Below, one piece after another: positions 5,709-5,758 of a stretch of DNA of 5,758 nt; the first letter of the stretch is position 1, and each line of letters starts with the position of its first letter. Made by a program: the position numbers and the translations under genes. The notes beneath the pieces are model-generated. The model was given only the letters and a program-made list of their open reading frames with translations, ran no database searches and was not told the DNA's origin. This DNA comes from DATIBL01 sp035457505 (GTDB lineage: Bacteria > Patescibacteriota > Minisyncoccia > Phycocordibacterales > UBA6899): the NCBI GenBank assembly GCA_035457505.1, contig DATIBL010000036.1, positions 1 through 5,758 on the forward strand. The letters are read 5' to 3'.

Positions 5709-5758
5709 ATGGAACTCCAACTCGCAACCAAAGAGAAGATCACCTGGTGCCCGGGATG
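5709..5758 (+). CDS. 2-oxoacid:acceptor oxidoreductase beta subunit, N-terminal fragment (continues past window)
   Basis: Only the first 16 codons and two bases are present: MELQLATKEKITWCPG, with the next codon beginning TG. The ITWCPG(C) pattern is the N-terminal WCPGC motif of KorB/PorB beta subunits. Its cysteines bind the [4Fe-4S] cluster, and the rest of the chain binds thiamine diphosphate. The position 10 bases after the gamma-alpha gene is the standard partner order. The spacer TCCCATCACC has no Shine-Dalgarno sequence. Confidence 0.88.
   Translation, partial: MELQLATKEKITWCPG

Noticed and set aside
1..5758. tRNA, rRNA, CRISPR array, insertion sequence or attachment site
   Set aside because: No cloverleaf-like sequence, regularly spaced repeats, transposase motifs or flanking inverted repeats were seen on either strand.

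Overview
The window reads as a compact bacterial chromosome segment encoding a small [NiFe] hydrogenase, some of its accessory genes and a divergently transcribed 2-oxoacid:acceptor oxidoreductase. The coding is dense, with two 4-base stop/start overlaps. The DUF805 protein and the TATACT-type -10 hexamers point to a bacterium. The tiny operons, weak or absent Shine-Dalgarno sequences and the unusual hydrogenase small subunit would suit an uncultivated anaerobic fermenter, for example a Candidate Phyla Radiation lineage. That placement is inference, and nothing here fixes the taxon.

Layout. Bases 1-1402 (+) hold the tail of a membrane protein, a DUF6390 protein and a hydrogenase maturation protease, linked by ATGA overlaps. 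They end in a strong hairpin at 1387-1415 that also serves the convergent minus-strand genes. On the minus strand, reading from 3743 down to 1419, come the hydrogenase small subunit, the large subunit and a DUF805 membrane protein. Bases 3744-3967 are a 224-base divergent control region. On the plus strand from 3968 comes a fused gamma-alpha 2-oxoacid:acceptor oxidoreductase subunit, then the first 50 bases of its beta subunit, which runs off the window.

How the parts may work together. The large subunit keeps all four Ni-Fe cysteine ligands and ends in a 7-residue tail after the cleavage-site histidine; the maturation protease is the expected processing enzyme. DUF6390 proteins are, to my knowledge, hydrogenase-neighbourhood proteins of unknown role. 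The small subunit has only 167 residues and no room for medial and distal Fe-S domains. No NAD(P)/flavin diaphorase genes are visible. The simplest inference is a soluble two-subunit hydrogenase exchanging electrons with ferredoxin or another carrier, fed by or feeding the oxidoreductase encoded next door.

Most worth a second look: the small subunit replaces the usual CxxC proximal-cluster motif with a tandem Cys-Cys (SCCEDS), which resembles the N2-cluster ligation of complex I NuoB. Next are an extended -10 element placed so that the oxidoreductase mRNA should be leaderless, and the absence of Shine-Dalgarno sequences at every start in the window.
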